NCBI GenBank assembly: GCA_002279765.1 | Contig: NCCR01000002.1 | Location: 3,065-65,469 of the forward strand | Direction of reading: 5' to 3' | DNA: 62,405 nucleotides | Origin: Verrucomicrobia bacterium 12-59-8 | Lineage (GTDB): Bacteria; Verrucomicrobiota; Verrucomicrobiae; Verrucomicrobiales; Verrucomicrobiaceae | Shown here: positions 52,570 through 62,008 of the stretch, one piece after another | Position numbering within the stretch: the first letter of the stretch is position 1 | How the letters are laid out: every line of letters starts with the position of its first letter | The notes under the pieces: model-generated | Databases searched by the model: none | What the model saw: the letters and a program-made list of their open reading frames with translations, nothing else | What the model was told of the DNA's origin: nothing | Position numbers and translations under genes: made by a program

Positions 52570-52663
52570 GTTTACAGTGGTTGACGATGGTTTGTCAGAA
52601 CTGCGGCCAAGCCGCTTCATCGGTTCGGAGAACAACTCTCAACAATCGTCAACCACTGTAAAC
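52570..52663. repeat. Long inverted repeat between convergent mpl and L,D-transpeptidase genes
   Basis: The arms GTTTACAGTGGTTGACGATG (52570 onward) and its reverse complement (52641-52663) match over 23 bases with one mismatch, separated by 48 bases. The spacer holds a smaller stem, GCGGC-caa-GCCGC, and flanking GAAC/GTTC pairs. The whole element ends 8 bases before the convergent gene's stop. It can act as a bidirectional terminator, but the unusual arm length also suggests a REP-like or MITE-like element. The repeat is certain; the origin is not. Confidence 0.75.
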
Positions 52664-52670
52664 GGGCCCC

Positions 52671-54023
52671 TCAGTAAACGATCTCCACCTCGTCCCCCAC
52701 GCGCACCTGGCCGAAGAATTCCTTCGCCTTTTCATAGGGGAGACGGATGCAGCCGTGGGAGGCAGGCTGGCCCGTGACATAACCGCTGTGCAGACCGATG
52801 GCCCCGCAGTTCAGGCGCATGAACCAAGGCATGGCGACGTGGTAGAGCGTGGAAACATGGGAGGTGTGCTTGTCGGTAATGACATAGCGCCCAGGTGGTG
52901 TTCCGTAGCCTTCACGCCCGGTGGAAACCATGGTGTGGTTGATCATGCGGCCCTGCTTGGTCACCCAGGCACGCTGGCTGGAGAGATCGACTGTCACGAG
53001 CGTGTCAGGTTCAGATTCAGGATCACGTCCCAACAGGACGCGCATGAGGAACAGATAACCCTGAGTGGCGGCAAAATTGATGGGATAACGATGATAGCGC
53101 GTGGTGCCCATACCAGGCCGACCTCCAGCACGCATCAGAGTCACCGCACCTTCCACATCGCCACGTGCAGCACAGCAGATCAGGGGCGTGATCCCACGGT
53201 CACTTTCCATGGCGTTGCGCAGATCCTTGATGGTGCAGCGGTCAATGACCTGTTTCTGAATGGGCGTGTTGAAGCGAGTATTGGGATCGACTCCAAACTC
53301 CAGCAGCGCCCTCAATACGGGTGCATTTCGGCGCAGCGAGGCAATCGCTATCGGGGGCTGCTTTTCATGCGCAGGCTGGTTCATGTTCACTCCCGATAGC
53401 GCCAGCACGTACACGCATTCGGCACGTCCCATGCGTACGGCAGCGCACAGCGGCGTATCCCCGCCCAAGGTCATTTCGTTGGGAGAAACGCCCATCCCGA
53501 TGATCTTTGCGAGATGTGCGGCATCATCGTTGAGCACGGCTTGGTAGGCCTGCGGCAGCGCATCCGTGCGCGGCATCAAACGTGTCCACTGATCTGCGAT
53601 AGGATCAAGGATGGGACGCCAGACAGGCGCTTGGATGGCGATAACAGGGGCTGGCTTCTCAGACTTCCTGGCAGTTGCCACCCCAGGATCTGCGTTGGAA
53701 GCCTTCTTTGGAAGAATCGGCTTAGCCTTTGCAACTTCAGCCGCACGACTGAGGGCGTCTTTTTCCGCATTCGGACGCACTGGCAGCGGACGCACCGGAT
53801 CAAACGTCGAATCAAGGGGCAGCGCGGCGCGGATCTCAGCACCGGTCTCACTTAGCTTGCCCTGGCGCATCTTGCTGACCGCAGCCGTGTAAGGCGCGAC
53901 CGCATCCACACGAAACATTTCGTGGTCCTTTAAAATGTGGATGAGACCACCGCATACCCCCAAGCCGACGAGCGGCGGGAGCACGCAGGCACCCAGCATA
54001 TTGATGAATGAACCTTTTTTCAT
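52671..54023 (-). CDS. L,D-transpeptidase (YkuD) with ankyrin repeats
   Basis: A 450-residue protein. A transmembrane or signal-anchor helix lies at residues about 8-30 (NMLGACVLPPLVGLGVCGGL). A Pro/Lys-rich linker follows (about 60-140), then four or five ankyrin-like repeats (about 160-320): GDTPLCAAVRMGRAECVYVL, IAIASLRRNAPVLRALLEFG, GITPLICCAARGDVEGAVTL. A YkuD domain ends the chain: VTVDLSSQRAWVTKQGRMI, then GLHSGYVTGQPASHGCIRLP with catalytic Cys425. YkuD enzymes form 3-3 peptidoglycan crosslinks or attach proteins to the wall. The ankyrin addition is unusual and may link the enzyme to a partner. The stop is near a long inverted repeat. Confidence 0.9.
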   Translation of the reverse strand: MKKGSFINMLGACVLPPLVGLGVCGGLIHILKDHEMFRVDAVAPYTAAVSKMRQGKLSETGAEIRAALPLDSTFDPVRPLPVRPNAEKDALSRAAEVAKAKPILPKKASNADPGVATARKSEKPAPVIAIQAPVWRPILDPIADQWTRLMPRTDALPQAYQAVLNDDAAHLAKIIGMGVSPNEMTLGGDTPLCAAVRMGRAECVYVLALSGVNMNQPAHEKQPPIAIASLRRNAPVLRALLEFGVDPNTRFNTPIQKQVIDRCTIKDLRNAMESDRGITPLICCAARGDVEGAVTLMRAGGRPGMGTTRYHRYPINFAATQGYLFLMRVLLGRDPESEPDTLVTVDLSSQRAWVTKQGRMINHTMVSTGREGYGTPPGRYVITDKHTSHVSTLYHVAMPWFMRLNCGAIGLHSGYVTGQPASHGCIRLPYEKAKEFFGQVRVGDEVEIVY

Positions 54024-54199
54024 TTTTGCGTCACAAGCCCGCCACCCATAACAAAAATGACCTGTGTGTCGAGCATGGATTTCACTGACCGTGGATCATG
54101 CCATTCCCAAAAGGGGTTTCTCTGGTGGTGACGGGGGCAAATCTAGGGCAATTCAGCAGAGTTTTATGGTAATTCAGAAATGTGATGGGAGAGTACTTA

Positions 54200-55204
54200 A
54201 TGTTCGTGTCCTCCAAAGCATCAGCATCCCAGTGCCTTCTCCTCAAATGCGTAGTATTTGCATTGCTGTGCCTCAGCGTCATGCCATGTCATGCGGTAGT
54301 GTTTGAAGCCACGGCGGATCCCGACCACAACACCACAGCACCCACGGGCATCTTTGCAGATTCAGGCTGGCAGTATGAAGGCATCTTCGGGTCTTATCTC
54401 GGCACCATGATCGCTCCGCAATACTTCATCACCGCACAGCATGTCGGCACCCAGGGCAGCACTTTCACACAAAGCGGCATTTTCAACGGCGGCGCGGATG
54501 TGACCTATAATATCGACACCGCAGCCAACGGCGGCACCGGCTATTGGAACATCGCGGGCACGGATCTGCGCATCTTCAAAATTCAGGAAACCTTTGCCAC
54601 ATATGCGCCGCTCTACACGGGAACTTCTGAAACGGGTCTGACCATGGAGATCAACGGCAGAGGCGGCCCCCGTGGAGCGGATGTCCTCGTCAGCGGAGTT
54701 CTGCATGGGTGGGAAGCCACAGCCCCCGACGGTGTCGCACGCTGGGGCACCAACACGGTCAGCGGCATTTATTCGAGCGCCATTGGCGACCTGCTCACCG
54801 CGTCATTCAGCGCCAGTGGCACTGCCGAAGAAGCCACGCTTTCCAACGGTGATTCCGGCGGCGGGGTCTTTGTCAATGATGGCGGAGTCTGGAAGCTGGC
54901 AGGTGTGAACTATAGCATTGATGGCATGTTCGACACCAATAACACCGCTGGCGATGGCTCCGATTTCAATGCGGCTTTGTTTGATCGCGGCGGCCTCTAT
55001 CAAGGGTCCGACTCCTTTGGTTGGACCTACATCCCCGATCTCCCGCTGGACAATCCCTCCAGCATGTACGCATCACGCATTTCCACGAGTGCGGTCTCCA
55101 TCATGTCCATTACCATGGTTCCAGAGCCGCAGTCGGCTTTGCTGGTGGGGCTCGCCCTTTCGGCGGGTTTGCTGCAGCGCAGGCGCGTCACTCAACCGGT
55201 TTGA
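54200..55204 (+). CDS. Secreted trypsin-like serine protease with PEP-CTERM anchor
   Basis: A 334-residue exported protein with a signal peptide (LLLKCVVFALLCLSVMPCHA). The S1 triad is readable: His81 in ITAQHVG, Asp122 in GTDLRIFK and Ser219 in NGDSGGGVFV. The C-terminus is a PEP-CTERM signal: VPEPQSALLVGLALSAGLLQ, then RRR, which in other bacteria is processed by exosortase. The ATG at 54200 is preferred because GGGAGAG lies 6 bases upstream; ATG 54185 is possible. Its 3' end overlaps the convergent PIN-TRAM gene by 17 bases. No exosortase is in the window. Confidence 0.9.
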   Translation: MFVSSKASASQCLLLKCVVFALLCLSVMPCHAVVFEATADPDHNTTAPTGIFADSGWQYEGIFGSYLGTMIAPQYFITAQHVGTQGSTFTQSGIFNGGADVTYNIDTAANGGTGYWNIAGTDLRIFKIQETFATYAPLYTGTSETGLTMEINGRGGPRGADVLVSGVLHGWEATAPDGVARWGTNTVSGIYSSAIGDLLTASFSASGTAEEATLSNGDSGGGVFVNDGGVWKLAGVNYSIDGMFDTNNTAGDGSDFNAALFDRGGLYQGSDSFGWTYIPDLPLDNPSSMYASRISTSAVSIMSITMVPEPQSALLVGLALSAGLLQRRRVTQPV

Positions 55205-56210
55205 TCTCGGCAAAGATCAACCGTCCTGCACTGGTCGGCAGGGTGCCCGAAACCACCACATCCACCGTCTGACCGATCTGTGCGGCAGCATTGTTCACGA
55301 CGATCATGGCACCATCTGGCAGATAGCCCACCGCCTGGTTCTTGTCCTTGCCAGGCTTGCTCAGCAGCAGCCGCAGTTCATCGCCTACGCTGAGTTCTGG
55401 ATTCAGGGCCGCAGCCAGTTCGCGCAGGCTAAGTATGGTGATGCCCCGAAGCCGTGCTACCTTCGCGAGATTGTCATCACTGGTCAGCAGGCGGGCGTTC
55501 AGCTCACGTGCCAGCGTCACCAGACGCACTTCCAGCGGAGCGTCTGAGGTGCCGTCTTCGTGAATGGAAACTTTCATCTCCGGCATTGCCCGCAGTTTTT
55601 CCATCATCTCCAGACCACGCTTCCCCCGCAGAGATAGCGCCGCCTCGGGGGAGTCTGCCAGATGCTGGAGTCCGTCCAAAACGCAGCGCGGCACCACAAC
55701 GGCACCGCTGAGGAACCCGGTGGAAAACACACGCGGCAGCCGGGAGTCCATAACCACGTTCGCGTCCAACAGCAGTGGTTCACCTTCTGAACCGTCACGG
55801 CGGAAGCGGATGTATGGAATCAGAAAGGCAAACTGGTCCCGGTCGCTGCGTAGCGCAAAGGTGACGCCAAAAAACGCCAGCGTGCCGTAGATGCAGATCT
55901 CCGCGATGTTTTGCAGCGCGACTCCGTCATCATGATTTTGAAAATAGGCGAGCTGGAAGACGCCGATGCGTGTGATCAACCAGGCGCAGAAGAGCCCAAC
56001 AGCCAGCCCCAGTGTGGCGTGGGAAAAATCACGCAGGGTGAAGTGCGCGAGAATCACATCCAGCACCATCAGCATTCCCATGAACACCGCGCCGCTCACC
56101 GCCCCGACCCAGGCTTCCTGCTGCAAGCCCAGAGCGATCGCGATGCCAATGAAAACGGAGAACGCAAAGAACAGCGCACGCACGAGGCGTATGGGCCAGG
56201 AAGTTTTCAT
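55188..56210 (-). CDS. Membrane PIN-TRAM domain protein (YacL-like)
   Basis: A 340-residue protein. Four transmembrane helices (VRALFFAFSVFIGIAIALGL; VSGAVFMGMLMVLDVILAHF; ATLGLAVGLFCAWLITRIG; ICIYGTLAFFGVTFAL) precede a PIN nuclease domain: LLLDANVVMDSRLPRVF, VVVPRCVLDGLQHLADS, and LTSDDNLAKVARLRGITIL with acidic residues. The C-terminal TRAM domain (GDELRLLLSKPGKDKNQAVG, then YLPDGAMIVVNNA) is a beta-barrel for RNA binding. This is the Bacillus YacL architecture. The ATG at 56210 is used; a longer frame exists but lacks support. It overlaps the convergent PEP-CTERM gene by 17 bases. Confidence 0.88.
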   Translation of the reverse strand: MKTSWPIRLVRALFFAFSVFIGIAIALGLQQEAWVGAVSGAVFMGMLMVLDVILAHFTLRDFSHATLGLAVGLFCAWLITRIGVFQLAYFQNHDDGVALQNIAEICIYGTLAFFGVTFALRSDRDQFAFLIPYIRFRRDGSEGEPLLLDANVVMDSRLPRVFSTGFLSGAVVVPRCVLDGLQHLADSPEAALSLRGKRGLEMMEKLRAMPEMKVSIHEDGTSDAPLEVRLVTLARELNARLLTSDDNLAKVARLRGITILSLRELAAALNPELSVGDELRLLLSKPGKDKNQAVGYLPDGAMIVVNNAAAQIGQTVDVVVSGTLPTSAGRLIFAEIKPVE

Positions 56211-56274
56211 GGAAGATGCGCAGGGATTAAAGGCAAAAACCAGACGGGGCAAAAGGATTCTCCCCCGGAATTCA

Positions 56275-57099
56275 TCACGGCCTCATGGCCAGACCGCCGC
56301 GCCGCGTGAACTGGAGTTCCACTCCGGCATCCGCAAACGCCCGCCCCATCTCACGTTCCAATTCAGCCAGACTGCGCCCTGCCAGGATGAACTCCCTTAC
56401 GGCACGCTCCTCGGCCATGCCCTGCTCCATGGCCCGCAGCAGTGCTTTCACACCCGCGCCGTCTCCTGCACGATCAAGGTAAGAAAGATAGAACGTCAGC
56501 AGCATGGCCGAGGCACGGTTCTCGCTTGCGGCTGGTGTATCCAGGCTCGCCGCCCACGCTTTGGGCTCCATAGCCATCAGTTCGGCAAGGTTCAGCATGG
56601 CAAAGCGCACCGACTGCCCCATCTGCCTGGCACCCGCATCACGGAGGCTCTGCCTCAGCTGCTCGATCGTCTGCGCAGGAGAAAGCCTGGCATTCTTCAA
56701 TTCCGCAAATTCAGGAATGTCCGTCATCAGCCACACCGGTTGTGCCCGGTTCAAAACCGATGCTTTGACTGACGGCGGCAGGACCTCGACAACGGGTGCT
56801 GGCACAGGATTTTTCTTCAACCCATACGCAAGCGCGGATGACTGCACCGTCTGCAATGGCGACTTCAAGCTGCGCGCTTGAACCAGCGGCGATTCACGAA
56901 TGGCAATGGCCGCAGTGGGATGAGGCGTCTCCTGCTTCAACCACAGCACGAACGCAGTGACACCTAAAGCAGCCGCAGAAACAACGGACACACGCAACAA
57001 CGTAAAAATGCCCGGCCTGCCACGCCGACGCCGTTTGCGAACGATTTCGGTTTGGTCCACCAGCGCTATGGGCGCGCAACTGGGAGCAAGAGGATGCAT
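56275..57099 (-). CDS. Unknown single-pass membrane protein
   Basis: A 274-residue protein. A basic segment RKRRRRGRPG (about 22-31) precedes a transmembrane helix (LLRVSVVSAAALGVTAFVLW, about 34-53), then an Ala/Pro-rich linker and a helical C-terminal domain (about 125-274; IEQLRQSLRDAGARQMGQSV; LTFYLSYLDRAGDGAGVKAL). No known family is recognised. ATG at 57099 is preferred over the upstream start at 57138, because the conserved-looking sequence begins with MHPLAPSCAPIALVDQTE. It is downstream of recG on the same strand, with 85 bases between. Confidence 0.55.
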   Translation of the reverse strand: MHPLAPSCAPIALVDQTEIVRKRRRRGRPGIFTLLRVSVVSAAALGVTAFVLWLKQETPHPTAAIAIRESPLVQARSLKSPLQTVQSSALAYGLKKNPVPAPVVEVLPPSVKASVLNRAQPVWLMTDIPEFAELKNARLSPAQTIEQLRQSLRDAGARQMGQSVRFAMLNLAELMAMEPKAWAASLDTPAASENRASAMLLTFYLSYLDRAGDGAGVKALLRAMEQGMAEERAVREFILAGRSLAELEREMGRAFADAGVELQFTRRGGLAMRP

Positions 57100-57184
57100 G
57101 ACACTTGGTACTGACCGGGTAAAAGCCTCAATCGTCAAGCCTCCTCAACTAAACCTTCCCTTAAACAAGGTTAATCAACGTGAA

Positions 57185-59272
57185 TCACTGCATCATTGCC
57201 TGCGCCTTTTCGGCCACCACCGGCTCATCTCGGAACACCGCCAAAGCCGGGCGCAGCAAGTGGGGATCTTCGTCCAATGTCCGTTCGGCAAGCTGCCGCG
57301 CCAAGCGCACCAACCGGGTATCTGCCAGCAGTTCTCCAAACAGCAGGGGAGCCTGCCCGCTCTGCGCATGGCCCAGTACATCCCCCGGGCCACGCCGCCG
57401 CAGGTCTTCCTCGGCGATCTGGAAGCCGTCGCTCGTTTCCTCCATGATCGCCAGCCGCTGGCGGTTCTCCTCATCCTTGTCATCCACAAACAGCACGCAG
57501 TAGCTCGTGTGCGCTCCGCGACCGATGCGACCACGCAGCTGATGCAGTTGCGCCAGCCCGAAGCGGCCTGCGTCATGAATGAACATCACCGTCGCGTTTG
57601 GCACGTCGATGCCCACTTCGATCACCGTCGTCGAAACCAGCGCGTCCAGCTTGCCCGCACGGAAGCGTTTCATCACCTCCTCCTTCTCCTCCGCGCTCAT
57701 CCGGCCATGCAGCAGCCCCACCTCACACGGCGCAAGCAGCTTGGACCACTCCTCATGTCCCTTCGTCGCCGCACCTGCATCCAGCTTTTCTGATTCATCG
57801 ATCAGCGCATACACGATGTATCCCTGCCGTCCCTCCTCGATCTGCTCGCGCAGAAATTTCGCCGCATCCTTCAGCTTGGTCTTCGGCCTCACTTTCGTGA
57901 TGATCTTCACCCCATCGCGGGGCTTCTGGTCGATCGTGGAGACCTCCAAATCACCGTAGATCGTCAGTGTCAACGTGCGCGGGATCGGTGTGGCCGTCAT
58001 CACCAGCACATCCGGCGTATCCCCTTTGCGGATCAACTTCGCCCGCTGTGCCACGCCAAACTTGTGCTGCTCATCAATGACGACGATCCCCGTGTTGTGC
58101 ATCAACTCCGCGTCATGCAGCAGCGCATGCGTGCCTATGACGATCTCGGGTTTTTCCGAACTTCTTTTTCCGCGCATCAATTCGAAATCGTCGCCGTCCT
58201 CCCGCTTCGATCCCGTACGCAAAGCCACACGCAGGCCCAGCGGCTCAAGCCACTTGCGTGCATTGCGTGCATGCTGCTCGGCCAATATCTGCGTCGGTGC
58301 CATCAGCACCGCCTGTCTTCCTGATTCAACAGCGCGCAGCATCGCAGCAAAGGCCACCACCGTTTTGCCACTGCCCACATCGCCATGCAACAGGCGGTTC
58401 ATTGGACTGCCCGAAGCCATGTCTTGATGAATCTCTTCCAGACAACGCCGCTGCGCCATGGTGAGCTGAAATGGCAGCTCGTTGAAAAAGTCCCGCAACA
58501 ATTCTCCCGTGCCGACCTGCCTGCGTCCGCCAGATTCGATCACCCGCCGCTTCCGTCGTGCCACCCGCAGTTGGTAGCCGTAGAACTCCTGCAGCGCGAG
58601 GTAGCGCCGCGCCTGCTCCAGTTTCTCCATGCTAGCAGGAAAATGCACTTCGCGCAGTGCCTTGGAACGCGACAGACCCGCAAACTCCCCTTCCCCGCTC
58701 GGCGCTGGCAGCAGATCTTCGATATACGACTCCGGCAGTGCCTGCATCACATGCCACGCCGCCACGCGCAGCGCCTTCTGCGTCATCGCCCCTTTCAGCC
58801 GGTAGATCGGCGTGATGCGCCCCGTGTGAATCTGCCCCGCATCATCATCTGCTCCACCTTTGACAATCTCATATTCCGGATGCGCCATGCTCAGCCGCCC
58901 CTTCGTGTCCTTAATCAAGCCATAGACGATCAGCTCCTGCCCCTCCGCCAGTACACGGCTCATGAACGGCATGTTCCACCACTTCAACGTCAGTTGCTGC
59001 CCCAGCAGCCCCGTCGCGTGCCGCACCACCGCCTCAAACACACCCGCCCTGCCAAAGAACTTGTTCCCCGTCTTCGTGATCAGAACGTGATGGCACGTCG
59101 GCACCAATCCCGCCTGAAACGCCAGCGCCTGCATCTGCCGCCGGTCCTCATGCCGGAACGGCAGCAGAGCGATCACATCCGCCACCGTCTTCACCCCCTC
59201 CTTGGCCAGCAACCGCGCCGCATGCGCGGGCATGCCGGTAACTTCAGCGAGGGAAAGGTCGAGTGGGATCAC
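57185..59272 (-). CDS. recG: ATP-dependent DNA helicase RecG
   Basis: A 695-residue RecG, which remodels stalled replication forks and Holliday junctions. The N-terminal wedge (OB-fold) domain spans about 55-200. The helicase core shows Walker A GDVGSGKTVVAFAAM (about residue 299), motif II VIDEQHKFG (about 398), ATPIPRTL, and the C-terminal motifs GLLHGRMSAEEK, VSTTVIEVGIDVPNATVM and LHQLRGRIGRG. The start is GTG at 59272. Length and all motifs fit the family, so the gene is intact. The stop is followed by 85 bases without a clear terminator. Confidence 0.96.
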   Translation of the reverse strand: MIPLDLSLAEVTGMPAHAARLLAKEGVKTVADVIALLPFRHEDRRQMQALAFQAGLVPTCHHVLITKTGNKFFGRAGVFEAVVRHATGLLGQQLTLKWWNMPFMSRVLAEGQELIVYGLIKDTKGRLSMAHPEYEIVKGGADDDAGQIHTGRITPIYRLKGAMTQKALRVAAWHVMQALPESYIEDLLPAPSGEGEFAGLSRSKALREVHFPASMEKLEQARRYLALQEFYGYQLRVARRKRRVIESGGRRQVGTGELLRDFFNELPFQLTMAQRRCLEEIHQDMASGSPMNRLLHGDVGSGKTVVAFAAMLRAVESGRQAVLMAPTQILAEQHARNARKWLEPLGLRVALRTGSKREDGDDFELMRGKRSSEKPEIVIGTHALLHDAELMHNTGIVVIDEQHKFGVAQRAKLIRKGDTPDVLVMTATPIPRTLTLTIYGDLEVSTIDQKPRDGVKIITKVRPKTKLKDAAKFLREQIEEGRQGYIVYALIDESEKLDAGAATKGHEEWSKLLAPCEVGLLHGRMSAEEKEEVMKRFRAGKLDALVSTTVIEVGIDVPNATVMFIHDAGRFGLAQLHQLRGRIGRGAHTSYCVLFVDDKDEENRQRLAIMEETSDGFQIAEEDLRRRGPGDVLGHAQSGQAPLLFGELLADTRLVRLARQLAERTLDEDPHLLRPALAVFRDEPVVAEKAQAMMQ

Positions 59273-59320
59273 CTGGTGAAATGGAATGCGTGGTCGGAGG
59301 TGTCAAAGGCGATCTCCAAT

Positions 59321-60394
59321 TCACACCGCCTTCTCCATTACATAATCATCCATCACAAACCCACTGCCGATGTCACTGACGATGTCTTCGGTGAAGCGGA
59401 AGCCAGCACGCAGGTAGGAGCGGATGGCGGGGGCGTTGCGTTTGTTCACGCGGAGGCGAACGACTTTGCAGCGCATCTCTTTCGCGCGATCCTCGGTCCA
59501 GCGCAGGGTCATACCGCCGAGTCCGTGGCCATGCACTTCGGGCAGTAGGTAGAGCTTGTTGATGAAGAGCACGGGTTCAAAAAGCAGCTTCTCAAAGGAG
59601 ATGTACCCGACGGGCTTTGGCCCGGCGGTCTCGACCAGCGCATACCACACATCACGCGCCTGCATCTCATGAGCCATGGAGCCGGGCTGATACCATATGG
59701 AGAGCATGTAGCGGATCTGCTCCTCGCTGATGATGCCCGGATAATACGCATGCCAGATTTCATGACCGAGGCGCTGCACCGTGGTCAACTCGTGGACGCC
59801 AATGCGGCGAATCCGAGCTGTCAGCGATTCACGGTGGGTTTGAATCGTGCTCAAAGCATGCCGCCACGTGTCTTCATCCCGCGCCGGTGAGAGGCGGTGC
59901 AGATGGGAGGCGATCTGATCCTGTGTGGGCTCCACGATCTGCTCTTCGCGGATTTGTTTCTGGTCCGAGGGGAATTCAGCCTCCGGCAGGATCAAATGCG
60001 CAAGGTACCAGCAGGCCCAGGCGCGCCAGGTGCGCAGTTCCTTGTTGGGCTCGACCATGCGCGTGGCCAGATGCTGCCAGTGACGGCGCGGATTGCCAAT
60101 GAACTGGCCCTCCACCCGATGCTGCATGATCCACACCAGGGCCAGATACGGCAGCGGCCATTTCGCGAGGATGGGCTCATCGGCACTCAGCGGCAGCGAA
60201 AGCGCCCGGTTGATGATAAGAATGCTTTTGGCCGGAAAACCTTCGCGCCACAGGCTCTGGGCATAGTGCAGCGCCGTTTCATAAAAGAGCGGCCCACGCT
60301 CATGATTCAAGGCCTCGATGTCCGTGTGATCGTAGTGCCGGTTTTCCTCTGGCAGCAGCGGGCAGGGCGGATTGATCCACGCGGTGTGTTTCAC
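59321..60394 (-). CDS. GNAT acetyltransferase with extra N-terminal domain
   Basis: A 357-residue protein. The C-terminal ~165 residues are a GNAT domain with motif [21 protein letters not shown] and a later [20 protein letters not shown], then [20 protein letters not shown]. The N-terminal ~190 residues are helical ([40 protein letters not shown]) and have no clear family. The start is taken as GTG at 60394, since it overlaps the glpK stop (GTGA) and has GGAGGAG 8-9 bases upstream within the glpK end; ATG 60412 is the alternative. The acetyl acceptor is unknown. Confidence 0.75.
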   Translation of the reverse strand: MKHTAWINPPCPLLPEENRHYDHTDIEALNHERGPLFYETALHYAQSLWREGFPAKSILIINRALSLPLSADEPILAKWPLPYLALVWIMQHRVEGQFIGNPRRHWQHLATRMVEPNKELRTWRAWACWYLAHLILPEAEFPSDQKQIREEQIVEPTQDQIASHLHRLSPARDEDTWRHALSTIQTHRESLTARIRRIGVHELTTVQRLGHEIWHAYYPGIISEEQIRYMLSIWYQPGSMAHEMQARDVWYALVETAGPKPVGYISFEKLLFEPVLFINKLYLLPEVHGHGLGGMTLRWTEDRAKEMRCKVVRLRVNKRNAPAIRSYLRAGFRFTEDIVSDIGSGFVMDDYVMEKAV

Positions 60395-61881
60395 GCCGAT
60401 TTCTCCTCCCATGCCTTGGAGCGGCCCAGCGCCCGGTTCCAGCCATGCGTGATCTTGGCGCGGGAGGCAGCTTTCATGCTTGGCTTGAATTTGCGATCCA
60501 CCTGCCAGTGCTTGGCGATGTCGGGCAGATCTTTCCAGTAGCCCACGGCAAGTCCCGCGAGGCAGGCCGCGCCGAGCGCGGTGGTTTCATTCACTTTGGG
60601 GCGCACCACGGGAACACCGAGCAGATCGCATTGCATCTGCATGAGCAAATTGTTCACGCTGGCACCACCATCGACACGCAGCTCCTTAAGTTTGATTCCC
60701 GCATCGGCTTCCATGGCCTTCAAAATGTCCATGACCTGCAAGGCGATGCCTTCCAGTGTCGCACGCGCGATGTGTGCCGCCGTGGTGCCGCGCGTCAAGC
60801 CCAGGAGTGTGCCACGGGCATAAGCATCCCAATGCGGGGCCCCGAGACCGGCAAACGCAGGCACCAAATAGACACCGCCTGTGTCAGGCACGCTCGCGGC
60901 CAGTGCCTCGACATCCGCCGACTGGCGGATGATGCCCAGACCATCGCGCAGCCACTGAACCGCCGCACCGGCGATGAACACGCTGCCTTCCAGCGCGTAT
61001 TCGGTACGTCCATTGATGCGCCAGGCCACGGTGGTGAGCAGTTTGTTTTTGGAGGTGATCGGCTTGGTGCCGGTGTTCATCAGCATGAAACAGCCCGTAC
61101 CATAGGTGTTCTTCACCATCCCGGGCTTCGTGCATATCTGGCCAAACAGGGCCGACTGCTGATCTCCCGCGATGCCTGCGATAGGAATCGAACCACCCAG
61201 CAGCGACGTCACGCCAAATTCACCGCTCGAATCCCGCACCTCCGGCAGCATGGAGCGCGGCACTCCGAAGATCTTCAAAAGCTCGTCATCCCAGGTGCCC
61301 TTGCGAATGTCATAGAGCATGGTGCGCGAGGCGTTGCTGACATCGGTGGCATGGACTTTGCCGCCGGTGAGGTTCCACAGCAGCCAGGAGTCGATGGTGC
61401 CAAAGGCGAGCTCGCCCTTTGCGGCGCGGGCCTTGGCCCCTTTCACATTTTGCAGCATCCACTGCACCTTCGTGGCGGAGAAATAGGCGTCCACGATGAG
61501 GCCGGTCTTGCGCTGGATGAGCTTGTCGAGCTTGTGCGCACGCAGCTTGTCGCAGATGGCAGCCGTGCGGCGATCCTGCCACACGATGGCGTTGCAGATC
61601 GGCTTTCCGGTCTTGCGATCCCAGACCACAGCGGTCTCGCGCTGGTTCGTGATGCCGACAGCGGCCACGTCAGCAGCAGCCGCACGCGCCTTGTGCAGCA
61701 CTTCGGATGCCACCCCGGCCTGCGTGGCCCAGATTTCCTGCGCATCATGCTCCACCCAGCCCGGTTTCGGGAAAACCTGCCGGAACTCCTTCTGGGCCGT
61801 CGCCACGATGCCACCATCGTGGTTGAAGAGGATCGCGCGTGAGCTCGTGGTGCCCTGGTCGAGAGCAAGGATATATTTCAT
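60391..61881 (-). CDS. glpK: Glycerol kinase
   Basis: A 496-residue FGGY-family kinase that phosphorylates glycerol to glycerol-3-phosphate. Family motifs include the ATP-binding [18 protein letters not shown] at residues 2-20, [82 protein letters not shown] and [19 protein letters not shown] at 61881 is chosen over an upstream start, as [10 protein letters not shown] is the typical beginning. It overlaps the GNAT gene by GTGA, so the two are translated together. Glycerol uptake (glpF) is not in the window. Confidence 0.96.
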   Translation of the reverse strand: MKYILALDQGTTSSRAILFNHDGGIVATAQKEFRQVFPKPGWVEHDAQEIWATQAGVASEVLHKARAAAADVAAVGITNQRETAVVWDRKTGKPICNAIVWQDRRTAAICDKLRAHKLDKLIQRKTGLIVDAYFSATKVQWMLQNVKGAKARAAKGELAFGTIDSWLLWNLTGGKVHATDVSNASRTMLYDIRKGTWDDELLKIFGVPRSMLPEVRDSSGEFGVTSLLGGSIPIAGIAGDQQSALFGQICTKPGMVKNTYGTGCFMLMNTGTKPITSKNKLLTTVAWRINGRTEYALEGSVFIAGAAVQWLRDGLGIIRQSADVEALAASVPDTGGVYLVPAFAGLGAPHWDAYARGTLLGLTRGTTAAHIARATLEGIALQVMDILKAMEADAGIKLKELRVDGGASVNNLLMQMQCDLLGVPVVRPKVNETTALGAACLAGLAVGYWKDLPDIAKHWQVDRKFKPSMKAASRAKITHGWNRALGRSKAWEEKSA

Positions 61882-62008
61882 AGTTATTGGGGATGTTCCC
61901 AAGGCTGGCGGGCGGAGTCAATGCCTTACAAACTTTCGGTGAACCTGTAGGTGGCATTTTTCCGCCAGAATGAATACTCTTGCGCGGAAAGCATCCAAGC
62001 TCACCACC

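Noticed and set aside
58385..59548. A 387-residue open frame on the plus strand opposite recG
   Set aside because: Arg/His/Gln-rich antisense text, spanning two genes on the other strand, with no family similarity.
60445..61842. A 465-residue open frame on the plus strand opposite glpK
   Set aside because: Antisense shadow of glpK; no domain, and composition follows the complement of glpK codons.
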